A stretch of 64,000 nt of DNA. Source: Vibrio diazotrophicus. GTDB taxonomy: Bacteria; Pseudomonadota; Gammaproteobacteria; Enterobacterales; Vibrionaceae. Positions 18,121 through 26,474 of this stretch are shown here, piece after piece (within the stretch, counting starts at the first letter, position 1; each line of letters opens with the position of its first letter). The notes under the pieces were generated by a model. It was not told the DNA's origin. It worked only from the letters and a program-made list of their open reading frames with translations, and did not search any database. The DNA lies in assembly GCF_038452265.1 (NCBI RefSeq), contig NZ_CP151842.1, positions 868,001 to 932,000 of the forward strand, read 5' to 3'. Position numbers and translations under genes: made by a program.

Positions 18121-18864
18121 TTAACTTTTGTAATCTTGTTTAAACTCGTTCACCCACATCGCGGTGGCGCCGCAAACAGCGACAGGCATTACGATTAGAT
18201 TAATAATAGGTATTGTTGTCAGAAAGGCGACCAGAATACCGAAGCCATAAGCTTTGCTTTGTTTTTGTTTCAAACTGTTTCTCATGTCCTGAAAGGACAC
18301 TTTGTGGTTATCAAACGGGTAGTCGCAGTATTGAATCGCAAGCATCCATGCAGTGAAGATAAACCATGCAAAAGGGCCTATGGTTTGCCCAACAGCAGGA
18401 ATCAACAGCAGGATGAATAGCCCAAGCGCTTTAGGTAATACATAAAGCAGCTTTCGCCATTCTCGAGCCATAATTCGCGGAACGTCTTTGACGAAATCTA
18501 ATACTCCATCATCATTCACTTTGTCTCCAATCATTTTCTGTTCTACTTTTTCAGCCAGTAACCCGTTGAACGGTGCGGCAATAAAGTTAGCTAATGTGCT
18601 GAAGAAGTATGAAAACGTTGCAAGAATCGTAAGTACTAGCAGTGGCCACAGAATGTAACTTAGCCAAGATAGGAAGCTAGGAATGTGTCCCATCCAACTG
18701 TTAATCCATTCATCTAAATGGATGAAAAGATAATATAAGGCTCCGCCTACTAATAATATGTTGGCCAGCAGTGGTAGAATCACGAAACGTCGAATGCCGG
18801 GTGATACCGCCAGTTCGAATCCGTAGAAAAAATAACCCAAGCCTGAGCGCTGTTTCAAATGCAT
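18121..18864 (-). CDS. cysZ: Sulfate transporter CysZ
   Basis: Inner-membrane protein that imports sulfate for cysteine synthesis. The 247-residue protein has about four hydrophobic regions (residues 28-50, 67-90, 143-175, 208-235) and the family motif FIAAPFNGLLAEKVE. Its location upstream of cysK matches E. coli and fits the pathway. It is divergent from zipA with a 238-base gap between them. Confidence 0.93.
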   Translation of the reverse strand: MHLKQRSGLGYFFYGFELAVSPGIRRFVILPLLANILLVGGALYYLFIHLDEWINSWMGHIPSFLSWLSYILWPLLVLTILATFSYFFSTLANFIAAPFNGLLAEKVEQKMIGDKVNDDGVLDFVKDVPRIMAREWRKLLYVLPKALGLFILLLIPAVGQTIGPFAWFIFTAWMLAIQYCDYPFDNHKVSFQDMRNSLKQKQSKAYGFGILVAFLTTIPIINLIVMPVAVCGATAMWVNEFKQDYKS

Positions 18865-19102
18865 AGCTTATTCCATGTCTTATTAAAGTGTCATAAGGAT
18901 GAGCATTCTATTGTAACCAAGCAAAATCAGAATGAAAGAATGCTAAAAATCTCATTGTTATCTCAACTTATAACATTAAGTTGTTCTAAATCGGGGTAGA
19001 GTTTTGGTAGAGTATCTGGATATAAGAAATTTTGCCTCTGGTTGACGTTCTTAGAAAGCGTGAAATTCAGGACATCAAAAATCGAGAAACCGAGAGTTTA
19101 AG

Positions 19103-19960
19103 ATGCAGGAATTGCGATTCGTACTCATTATTGTTGGCGCGCTAGCGATAGCCGCTTTGCTATTTCATGGTCTGTGGACCAGTAAGAAAGAAGGGAAATC
19201 CAAGTTCGGCGATAAGCCGCTTGGCAAATTAGAGGTTGATCAAGAAGATACAGTACCATCGCGTGCATTTGCTCCGGAAGATGATTACGAGATTATTCGT
19301 AAGGATCGTAAAGAGCCTGATTTTGGTTTGTCCGATACTGCGCCTGAAGCTGATCCTTTAATTTCTGATTACGAACCAACCGTTGATGCTACAACTGCTA
19401 TTAATACTGTTGAAGAAGAGATAGAACTTGAAGTGCCTTCGATGGTTGTTGAGAAATACAACGATGAGGCAGTGACTGATTCAGTAACTGAAGTTAAGCC
19501 TGAGGCAACGGATAACAAAGAGCCAAAATCGGATGAAATGGAAGTCATCGTTCTAAATGTCCATTGTGCAGGTAATGACCCCTTTGTGGGTACTAAGCTG
19601 TTCGATAGCATGCAACAAAACGGTCTACTCTACGGTGAAATGGATATCTTCCATCGTCATGCCGATATGTCTGGAACGGGCAAAGTGCTGTTTAGCGTCG
19701 CAAACATGATGCAACCTGGAACACTAAAGCACGATGACCCAGCGGAGTTTACGACTAAAGGTATTTCATTCTTTATGACTTTGCCTTGTTTCGGAGACCC
19801 TGCTCAGAACTTCAAGTTGATGTTGAAAACAGCACAGCAAATAGCAGATGATCTGAGCGGTAACGTACTGGACGATTCTCGTAACATGATGACTCCAGAT
19901 CGATTAGATGCTTATAGAAAACAAATTCAAGATTTCAAGATCAAAGCTGCTCAGCAGTAA
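19103..19960 (+). CDS. zipA: Cell division protein ZipA
   Basis: Anchors FtsZ to the inner membrane at the division site. The 285-residue protein has an N-terminal membrane anchor (residues 5-26, VLIIVGALAIAALLFHGLW), an acidic disordered linker (about 30-145) and the C-terminal FtsZ-binding domain (EVIVLNVHCAGNDPFVG to the end). It is divergent from cysZ and followed closely by ligA, the order seen in E. coli. Confidence 0.94.
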   Translation: MQELRFVLIIVGALAIAALLFHGLWTSKKEGKSKFGDKPLGKLEVDQEDTVPSRAFAPEDDYEIIRKDRKEPDFGLSDTAPEADPLISDYEPTVDATTAINTVEEEIELEVPSMVVEKYNDEAVTDSVTEVKPEATDNKEPKSDEMEVIVLNVHCAGNDPFVGTKLFDSMQQNGLLYGEMDIFHRHADMSGTGKVLFSVANMMQPGTLKHDDPAEFTTKGISFFMTLPCFGDPAQNFKLMLKTAQQIADDLSGNVLDDSRNMMTPDRLDAYRKQIQDFKIKAAQQ

Positions 19961-19976
19961 GTGAACAGTTATTATT

Positions 19977-20003
19977 AAAAGGCTCCAAGTCGGAGCCTTT
20001 TTT
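19977..20003 (+). terminator. zipA terminator
   Basis: Ten-base stem AAAAGGCTCC/GGAGCCTTTT with loop AAGTC, followed by more T residues. It separates zipA from ligA, so ligA likely has its own promoter or depends on read-through. Confidence 0.9.
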
Positions 20004-20024
20004 CATGATTCGAGAGAATAAGAA

Positions 20025-22034
20025 ATGCAAAACGTAGAGCAAAGACTAAAAGAACTAAGAGAAACGCTACATATTCACGCGATTCGCTATTACGTTGAAG
20101 ATGATCCGACCATTCCTGATGCCGAATATGACCGTTTAATGCGTGAGTTACTCGATTTGGAGGAAGCTCATCCAGAGTTAGTTACTGCTGATTCGCCAAG
20201 CCAACGAGTCGGTGGCATGCCATTAAGTGGGTTTGAACCTGTGACCCATGAAATTCCGATGTTGTCTTTGGACAATGCATTTGATGACGATGAGTTAAAC
20301 GCATTTAATCGTCGAATGGGCGACCGTGTTGCTGCTGCCAAACAAGCTGAATTTTGTTGCGAACCTAAGCTCGATGGTCTTGCGGTTAGCCTGCTTTATG
20401 AAAATGGCGTTTTAGTCAGAGCAGCAACCCGAGGTGATGGCGCTACGGGCGAAAATATCACTGAAAACGTGCGCACTATAAAGTCTATTCCTTTAAAACT
20501 GCAAGGTGATTCATGGCCGTTACGCATAGAAGTGCGTGGCGAAGTGTTTATGCCAAAAGCGGGTTTTGAACGCATGAATGAGCTTGCGGTGAAAAAAGGT
20601 GAAAAGGTATTTGTTAACCCTCGAAATGCAGCTGCAGGGAGCCTACGTCAGCTTGATTCACGTATTACGGCAAAACGTCCTTTAGCTTTTTATGCGTACA
20701 GCGTAGGTGTGATTGAAGGTGGAGAGCTTTCATCGAGTCACTACGATCGCTTTATTCAGTTGAAAGGCTGGGGGCTACCAATGTGCCCAGAAACCAGAAG
20801 AGTTAAGTCTCTTGATGACGTAAAAGCTTATTATCAAGATATTCTGCAGCGTCGAGCTGAGCTACCTTATGAAATTGACGGTGTTGTGATCAAGCTGGAT
20901 GATATTGCGCTTCAGGAACAGCTTGGTTTTGTTGCTCGAGCACCACGCTGGGCAATTGCGTACAAATTCCCTGCTCAAGAAGAAATGACGATCTTGAACG
21001 ATGTTGAGTTTCAAGTTGGCCGAACTGGGGCGATTACCCCTGTGGCTAAACTGGACCCAGTATTTGTCGGTGGGGTGACAGTCAGTAATGCAACCTTACA
21101 CAATGCCGATGAAATTGAGCGTCTGGGCGTGAAAATTGGTGATACCGTTATTATTCGCCGCGCCGGGGATGTGATTCCTCAAATCGTTTCAGTTGTGCGG
21201 GAGCTACGCCCTGAAACGGCTCGAGATATTATGTTCCCGGTCACTTGCCCAGTATGCCAATCCTCAGTTGAACGTGTGGAAGGCGAAGCCGTTGCGCGTT
21301 GTACTGGCGGATTAGTCTGTCAAGCGCAGCGCAAAGAAGCGCTCAAGCACTTTGTATCCCGCAAAGCTTTGGATGTTGATGGGTTAGGTGACAAAGTTAT
21401 CGAACAACTGGTAGATAAAGAAATGGTGGTGACCCCTGCTGATTTATTTAAATTACGAGCAGGTGAGCTAACCATTTTGGAACGCATGGGGCCAAAATCG
21501 GCGCAAAACATCGTCAATGCGCTTGAGAAATCCAAGCAAACTACACTACCACGCTTCCTCTATTCGCTGGGTATAAGAGAAGTTGGTGAAGCGACAGCGT
21601 TGAACTTAGCTCAATACTTCTCAAATCTAGGGGCGATTAGCCAAGCTTCAGTGGAGCAGTTAATCGCAGTACCTGATGTTGGCAATGTGGTTGCTAATCA
21701 TATTCACAGTTTCTTTGCCCAAGAGAACAACAATAAAGTGATTCAGGAATTGATTGAGCTTGGTGTTGAGTGGAGTGATATAGAACCTCAAAGCGAAGAC
21801 GCCCCTCAGCCATTGGCAGGAAAAGTGGTTGTCCTAACAGGCTCTCTGTCGCAACTTTCTCGCAATGATGCCAAAGCCGCTCTTCAGGCTTTAGGTGCGA
21901 AAGTGACAGGAAGTGTTTCCAAAAATACAGATATACTTTTTGCGGGCGAAGCGGCTGGCTCGAAATTAGCAAAGGCGCAAGAGCTTGGTATTGAGATTCG
22001 CAACGAACAAGATTTGTTAGACTTAATGAAGTAA
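20025..22034 (+). CDS. ligA: NAD-dependent DNA ligase
   Basis: Seals nicks in replication and repair using NAD+. The 669-residue protein has the adenylated lysine Lys115 in CCEPKLDGLAVS, the OB fold, a four-cysteine zinc finger (CPVC...CTGGLVC), helix-hairpin-helix repeats (GLGDKVIEQL; MGPKSAQNI; GIREVGEATA) and a C-terminal BRCT domain from about residue 592. Length matches E. coli LigA (671). Confidence 0.97.
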   Translation: MQNVEQRLKELRETLHIHAIRYYVEDDPTIPDAEYDRLMRELLDLEEAHPELVTADSPSQRVGGMPLSGFEPVTHEIPMLSLDNAFDDDELNAFNRRMGDRVAAAKQAEFCCEPKLDGLAVSLLYENGVLVRAATRGDGATGENITENVRTIKSIPLKLQGDSWPLRIEVRGEVFMPKAGFERMNELAVKKGEKVFVNPRNAAAGSLRQLDSRITAKRPLAFYAYSVGVIEGGELSSSHYDRFIQLKGWGLPMCPETRRVKSLDDVKAYYQDILQRRAELPYEIDGVVIKLDDIALQEQLGFVARAPRWAIAYKFPAQEEMTILNDVEFQVGRTGAITPVAKLDPVFVGGVTVSNATLHNADEIERLGVKIGDTVIIRRAGDVIPQIVSVVRELRPETARDIMFPVTCPVCQSSVERVEGEAVARCTGGLVCQAQRKEALKHFVSRKALDVDGLGDKVIEQLVDKEMVVTPADLFKLRAGELTILERMGPKSAQNIVNALEKSKQTTLPRFLYSLGIREVGEATALNLAQYFSNLGAISQASVEQLIAVPDVGNVVANHIHSFFAQENNNKVIQELIELGVEWSDIEPQSEDAPQPLAGKVVVLTGSLSQLSRNDAKAALQALGAKVTGSVSKNTDILFAGEAAGSKLAKAQELGIEIRNEQDLLDLMK

Positions 22035-22051
22035 CAACAGTTATTTATCAA

Positions 22052-22087
22052 AAAGCCTCTGTAATTTATTACTGAGGCTTTATTTTT
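22052..22087 (+). terminator. ligA terminator
   Basis: AAAGCCTC-T-GTAAT pairs with ATTAC-T-GAGGCTTT, a 13-base-pair stem with one T-T mismatch, followed by ATTTTTAT. Confidence 0.9.
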
Positions 22088-22521
22088 ATGCGTAAAATAA
22101 CTTTAAACATATCCGTTACAACCGCAACTCTCTCCCCCAGTCTTTCAAATGTAACAGTTTGCATCTTTATGAAATCTTCTTGGAAAATATGCGATGTAAT
22201 TCAACTAATATAAAATTGAATTTATTTAAATGTTTGTTTTTTAATTAAATTTGTATTTGTTTCATATTGTGTATTTGAGATTGAGATCTCGATCACTTAC
22301 TCGATTAAAGTTTGCTCAAGTTCATATTTTTTTAGTCGAAAATTAAGTTCTCATTGATGTTTTACTCCATAAAGTTAGTCTAGTTGCATGAATGTACTCG
22401 TGCATTCAGAGTTTTTAGAGCGAAGTTAATCGCATTAAAGCTCGAAATATAAGTCTTCTCTTCGGCGGCCAACTTAAGAGAGACGAAACAAACAGCTATG
22501 TCTATTTTTAGGAGTTTTTCC
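22088..22521 (+). promoter_or_regulatory. Long AT-rich leader and control region of the porin gene
   Basis: This stretch has no credible gene. It contains a strong CRP-like site (22282-22297), a run of AT-rich sequence at 22200-22270, and a compact hairpin GAATGTA-CTCG-TGCATTC at about 22390-22407 before AGAGTTTTTAG. TAGGAG at 22509-22514 is the porin ribosome-binding site. The length fits a long regulated 5' region. Confidence 0.5.
22282..22297. promoter_or_regulatory. Candidate CRP site upstream of porin
   Basis: TGAGATCTCGATCACT matches 13 of 16 positions of the CRP consensus TGTGATCTAGATCACA. It is 225 bases before the porin start. Since the leader is long, it may lie near the true promoter. 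Confidence 0.5.
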
Positions 22522-23526
22522 ATGGAAAAAGTATTTAAACGCACGCTTATCGGTGCGGCAGTCGCTATCGCTTCAACTTCTGCATTCGCAGAAGGCGAAA
22601 CAGGTCAAATCGGCGTACTTTCAGATTTTAATGTTCAAGCATACGGTGTTGCGGCTATCTCTGCATTCTATCAAGAAGATGGAAATGGCTATGACTATGA
22701 GAACGAATCACGCATTGGTTTCCGTGCGAGCAAAGACATGTTCGATAACGTTAACGTATTCATGCAAATCGAATCAGGTTATGTAGGCGAAGATGGTAAA
22801 GGTTCTACCCTTGGTGCTCGTGATACTTTCTTAGGTTTGCAAGGTGACTGGGGTAAAGTTCGCTTTGGTCGTATGTTAACACCTCTATACGAAATCGTTG
22901 ACTGGCCATACTCAAACCCTGGTTTAGGCCGTGTGTTTGACTGGGGCGGCGACGTTAAAGCTCACTATGACCGTAAAGGCGATATTGCACGCTATGATTC
23001 ACCAGCATTTGGTGGTTTGACTTTTAATGCGTCTGTTGGTCGTGGTGATAAAGATGTAGATGGCTCGAACCACGTAGGTTTCGGTGTTCACTATAATGTT
23101 GCTGATATAGTGACATTACATGGTGGCTATGAGTCGAATTCAAAATACAATGGCACAGCCTTTGATTCAACAGCATACATTGTTGGTTTTGAACTGCCTC
23201 TACCTGCTGGTTTTGGTTTAGCTGGTGCTTACAAGTTTAGTGAAGGTGAGTCTAAAACTGTTGCTGGTCAGGAAGGTGAGCAGGGTCAATACTCTATCAT
23301 CGGTCAATACTGGAACGGCCCATGGGGCGTGAAAGTAGGTTACGCAGCTAACCTAGATTCGGAAGTGGCTAGCACCAAGCAAAACGATGACGATGAAGTT
23401 TTGTCTGCTCAGTTAATGTATGTGAAGAACGGTTTTGTTCCTTACCTACGTGTGGGCCAACATGACGCTTACAACTCTGACGACAAGAAAGCATTTGTAC
23501 GTATCGGTATGGAATACGGCTTCTAA
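22522..23526 (+). CDS. Outer-membrane porin (Gram-negative trimeric type)
   Basis: General diffusion porin of the outer membrane. I start it at MEKVFKRTLIGAAVAIAS, which gives a standard signal peptide cleaved after AFA, and which has TAGGAG eight bases upstream; a reading eight codons longer exists but would spoil the signal peptide. The mature protein is a 16-strand-type barrel with the RIGFRASKDMF and GLQGDWGKVRFGRM blocks and ends in the barrel-closing FVRIGMEYGF with terminal Phe. It resembles OmpU/OmpL-type vibrio porins but I cannot name it with certainty. ToxR, encoded in this window, controls porins in vibrios. Confidence 0.85.
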   Translation: MEKVFKRTLIGAAVAIASTSAFAEGETGQIGVLSDFNVQAYGVAAISAFYQEDGNGYDYENESRIGFRASKDMFDNVNVFMQIESGYVGEDGKGSTLGARDTFLGLQGDWGKVRFGRMLTPLYEIVDWPYSNPGLGRVFDWGGDVKAHYDRKGDIARYDSPAFGGLTFNASVGRGDKDVDGSNHVGFGVHYNVADIVTLHGGYESNSKYNGTAFDSTAYIVGFELPLPAGFGLAGAYKFSEGESKTVAGQEGEQGQYSIIGQYWNGPWGVKVGYAANLDSEVASTKQNDDDEVLSAQLMYVKNGFVPYLRVGQHDAYNSDDKKAFVRIGMEYGF

Positions 23527-23550
23527 TCGTAGCTAATTACCTTTCTTAAT

Positions 23551-23579
23551 AAAAACGCCGGCCTAGTGCCGGTGTTTTA
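23551..23579 (+). terminator. Porin terminator
   Basis: AAAACGCCGGC pairs with GCCGGTGTTTT (one G-T pair) around a short loop. It ends the porin unit 25 bases after the stop. Confidence 0.88.
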
Positions 23580-23602
23580 CCTAGCTCCCAAGGATAATAA
23601 GT

Positions 23603-24409
23603 ATGAAGAAAAATATAACATCATTGATAATTTCAACAGTGTTGATTCTAAGTGGCTGCAGCACTTTAGATAGTTCTAGTACATTTGATGATGTCGCGAG
23701 CTCGGTCAAAGAGAGACATAACTATGTTCAGGTTGTCGCAAAAGAAATTATGCCGGATACCAAAGCGGTTACCGGTGCTGATGTTGTAAAATCTTCACTC
23801 TTCTATGTTGGCAATTATGCAAAAGAAGCCAATGCAGATGTAAAAGGGTCGTATGTTGATATGAGTGTTACAACATTTAAAAGCTACGACCGTTTCGATA
23901 ACGTTACTGTGAGTAATGAAAGCAATTCTATTGTTGATTATCGCCCTGTAGCGGAAACTTGTACTGAACATTGTACTGTTACTCAGTGGTTCCAATTCCC
24001 TTTGAGTGAAGAAAAAATATCCCAGTTCACAGGCGATGAAGTTGAGTTCACCTTAGCTTCTAAGACTGACAAGAATGTTGTGCAGTTCTCTGTGCCTAAA
24101 GCCTATTTTGAAGCGGTAAAACATGAAGCGGCTTATGCAATGAGTAAACAACCTCAGCAAGTCGTTCCGGTCACTACGCTACCAGCCGAGATTAAGAGTC
24201 AATCTCAAAACATGGTTCAATACTGGTTCAATGAAGGTACCGCTGAAGAGCAAAAACAATTTGCAGACTGGGCGTTCAGCCAAAGAACGTCTGTCACGAA
24301 CATGATTAAGACCGATAGTAAGCCCGTGGAAATGATGGCTTATTGGTATGACAAAGCAAGCAAGGCTGAGAAGTCAGAAATCTTAGCTTGGTTAATTCGT
24401 CAGGAGTAA
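23603..24409 (+). CDS. Uncharacterised lipoprotein
   Basis: I do not recognise this family. The 268-residue product has a type II signal peptide MKKNITSLIISTVLILSGC with a lipobox (LSGC), so it should be anchored to a membrane at Cys19. Serine at +2 suggests the outer membrane. The mature region has one short cysteine pair (ETCTEHCTVTQWF) and a C-terminal helical part (MAYWYDKASKAEKSEILAWL) of mixed charge. It follows the porin terminator and ends before cueR, so it is probably transcribed alone. A role in the envelope is inferred from the signal peptide only. Confidence 0.8.
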   Translation: MKKNITSLIISTVLILSGCSTLDSSSTFDDVASSVKERHNYVQVVAKEIMPDTKAVTGADVVKSSLFYVGNYAKEANADVKGSYVDMSVTTFKSYDRFDNVTVSNESNSIVDYRPVAETCTEHCTVTQWFQFPLSEEKISQFTGDEVEFTLASKTDKNVVQFSVPKAYFEAVKHEAAYAMSKQPQQVVPVTTLPAEIKSQSQNMVQYWFNEGTAEEQKQFADWAFSQRTSVTNMIKTDSKPVEMMAYWYDKASKAEKSEILAWLIRQE

Positions 24410-24471
24410 TTGCTATTTCGACTAATTAGAGGCATGGTTTAACCATGTCTTTTATTAGTAATAGTTGAACA

Positions 24472-24876
24472 ATGAACATCAGTGAAGTCTCAAAAAAGAC
24501 TGGTCTGACAGCTAAATCGATCAGGCTGTATGAAGAAAAAGGGTTAATTAAACCGCCACATCGCTTAGACAATGGCTACCGAGATTACCATGAGCAACAT
24601 GTCGCCGATCTCAATCTGATTGCACGATGCAAAGGCGTTGGGTTCAGTCTTGATGAGTGTAAAGCGATGCTCAACTTGGCCAATGATCCTGAAAGAAGTA
24701 GTTTCGCTGTGAAAGAGAAAGCACAGCAGAAGCTAAAAAGTGTTGAGCAGAAGTTGAAAGAATTGACCGTTATAAAACAGCAGTTAGAACTATGGATTCA
24801 GGAATGCCCCGGTGATGAGGGGAGTGAATGTCCGATCATCGACGATTTGAAAGGACAATGCTGTAAAACGAAATAA
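24472..24876 (+). CDS. cueR: Cu(I)-responsive MerR-family regulator CueR
   Basis: Copper sensor that twists suboptimally spaced promoters of copper-efflux genes. The 134-residue protein begins MNISEVSKKTGLTAKSIRLYEEKGL, the MerR winged helix, followed by a dimerisation helix. The metal loop CPGDEGSECPI has two cysteines with seven residues between, as in E. coli Cys112 and Cys120, which sets it apart from zinc or mercury MerR proteins. A terminal CC follows. No copA or cueO lies next to it. As in E. coli, the nfeD-qmcA genes are adjacent. Confidence 0.92.
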   Translation: MNISEVSKKTGLTAKSIRLYEEKGLIKPPHRLDNGYRDYHEQHVADLNLIARCKGVGFSLDECKAMLNLANDPERSSFAVKEKAQQKLKSVEQKLKELTVIKQQLELWIQECPGDEGSECPIIDDLKGQCCKTK

Positions 24877-24912
24877 TGCAAGCCAACACATAAGTTGTAG
24901 GCTTGCATTTTC
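24875..24912. terminator. Terminator between cueR and the nfeD gene
   Basis: Ten-base arms AATGCAAGCC and GGCTTGCATT enclose a 15-base loop and are followed by TTCT on the plus strand. It serves cueR and perhaps the converging nfeD gene. Confidence 0.75.
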
Positions 24913-24939
24913 TGTATTTAGACAGCGGTTTACTTTTGC

Positions 24940-25389
24940 TTAGATAGGTTCAACTTTCACGACAATACCATCTACATGGATAACTTTGACTCGCGTTCCT
25001 GCTTTTAGCGGCACATCGCATTCTGCTGTCCATGTGGTGTCACCCAGAATCAAGCGAAACTGACCGGCTTCAACATCCTGTTCAACAACCGAAGTTTTGC
25101 CGATGAGTTGCTTGTCTTTCTGATTAAGTTCTCTGTGCGCATCGTCTTCCTTGTCTGTAGAGAGTTGCTTCCTCCACCATAACCAGGTGGTGATTAATGA
25201 GAAACTCGCGAATGACATCCATTGCAGTTGCCAACCAATCGGTAGGAAAACGACAACAACTCCCACAATAAGCGCCGAGATCCCCAACCAAAGAAAATAC
25301 CCTGCGGTTCCAATCAGTTCGACGGCTAACAGACATAAGCCAAGAGCTAACCAATGCCAATGGTTTAGCTGAGTTAAAAATTCAATCAA
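24940..25389 (-). CDS. ybbJ: NfeD-family membrane protein (YbbJ), TTG start
   Basis: Partner of SPFH/stomatin proteins; NfeD proteins form membrane complexes with their cognate flotillin-like protein. The 149 residues include three hydrophobic segments (about 10-75) and a C-terminal OB-fold-like domain with LKAGTRVKVIHVDGIVVKVEPI. Its TTG start overlaps the qmcA stop by four bases (TTGA), so translation is coupled to qmcA. Confidence 0.88.
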   Translation of the reverse strand: MIEFLTQLNHWHWLALGLCLLAVELIGTAGYFLWLGISALIVGVVVVFLPIGWQLQWMSFASFSLITTWLWWRKQLSTDKEDDAHRELNQKDKQLIGKTSVVEQDVEAGQFRLILGDTTWTAECDVPLKAGTRVKVIHVDGIVVKVEPI

Positions 25390-26315
25390 GAATCAGCCTC
25401 TTTTTTGTTGGTTTGTTTAAACATTTCGGCAATACCAGCCACGGAACCCATCAAGCCAGTTGCTTCTAGCGGAAGCATAATGATTTTGCCATTCTCTGCC
25501 TGACCGATAGCTTTTAGAGCGTCAGTATATCCTTGTGCAATGAAGTAGTTCACCGCTTGCATATCACCTTGTGCGATGGCTTGAGAGACCATTTCTGTCG
25601 CTCTTGCTTCTGCCTCAGCTGCACGCTCACGGGCCTCTGCCTGTAAGATGGCTGCCTGCTTTTCACCTTCCGCTTTTAGAATTTCAGATTGTTTTTGACC
25701 TTCTGCTTTCAATATTTCAGCTTGGCGAACACCTTCAGCTTCTAATATGGAGGCTCGTTTCATCCGTTCTGCCTTCATTTGCGCATTCATGGCTTCTGTC
25801 AAATCGGTTGGTGGCTGAACATCTTTGATTTCTATACGTGTGACTTTAACGCCCCAAGGGTTAGTTGCTTGGTCAACAATTGACAGCAGTTTAGTGTTGA
25901 TCATATCTCGCTGACTGAGCATCTCATCAAGTTCCAAAGAACCCAGTACAGTACGCATGTTAGTCAAAGTCAGGTTACGAATCGCGTTTTCTAAATCGTT
26001 GACTTCATAAGCAGCTTTAGCGGCATCGATGACTTGAACAAAGCAGACCGCATCGATTACAACATTTGCGTTGTCTTTACTGATGACTTCCTGGGCTGGA
26101 ATATCAAGCACTCGTTCCATCATATTGATTTTACGACCAACGTGATCGATGAACGGAATAATGATGTTGAGCCCCGGCTTTAGGCTATGAGTGTAACGGC
26201 CAAAGCGTTCTACCGTCCAGTTGTTGCCTTGAGGTACGGTTTTAACTGCTGAAAAAATAAAAACAATTGCTAGAAAAACAAACACACCGATAGCAATGAG
26301 TGAATCAAAAGCCAT
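25386..26315 (-). CDS. qmcA: SPFH-domain (stomatin/prohibitin-like) membrane protein QmcA
   Basis: Inner-membrane scaffold protein of the stomatin family. The 309 residues have an N-terminal membrane segment (about 4-24), an SPFH domain (GNNWTVERFGRYTHSLKPGL onward to about residue 200) and a long Ala/Glu-rich coiled coil with repeats of the type EILKAEGEKQ, then a Met-containing tail. It is coupled to the NfeD gene and follows the ybbN terminator. Confidence 0.93.
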   Translation of the reverse strand: MAFDSLIAIGVFVFLAIVFIFSAVKTVPQGNNWTVERFGRYTHSLKPGLNIIIPFIDHVGRKINMMERVLDIPAQEVISKDNANVVIDAVCFVQVIDAAKAAYEVNDLENAIRNLTLTNMRTVLGSLELDEMLSQRDMINTKLLSIVDQATNPWGVKVTRIEIKDVQPPTDLTEAMNAQMKAERMKRASILEAEGVRQAEILKAEGQKQSEILKAEGEKQAAILQAEARERAAEAEARATEMVSQAIAQGDMQAVNYFIAQGYTDALKAIGQAENGKIIMLPLEATGLMGSVAGIAEMFKQTNKKEADS

Positions 26316-26431
26316 AACACATGTCCTTAATAAGTTAATTATGTAAGAAGAGATGGAAACTCCCTAAATGCAGTGTGTGGTATAGAGAAGAATTGAACAA
26401 TATTTAGGCATGGGTTTTGTAGTAAAGTTCA

Positions 26432-26460
26432 GAAAAAAGGCAGGTATTATTAACCTGCCT
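26432..26460 (-). terminator. ybbN terminator
   Basis: On the minus strand AGGCAGGT-TAATAAT-ACCTGCCT is followed by TTTTTT. It lies just beyond the ybbN stop at 26475. Confidence 0.92.
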
Positions 26461-26474
26461 ATCTATAGTGCTGA

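Noticed and set aside
22089..22214. 41-codon frame after the ligA terminator
   Set aside because: Starts within the terminator T run, no ribosome site and no similarity I can see.
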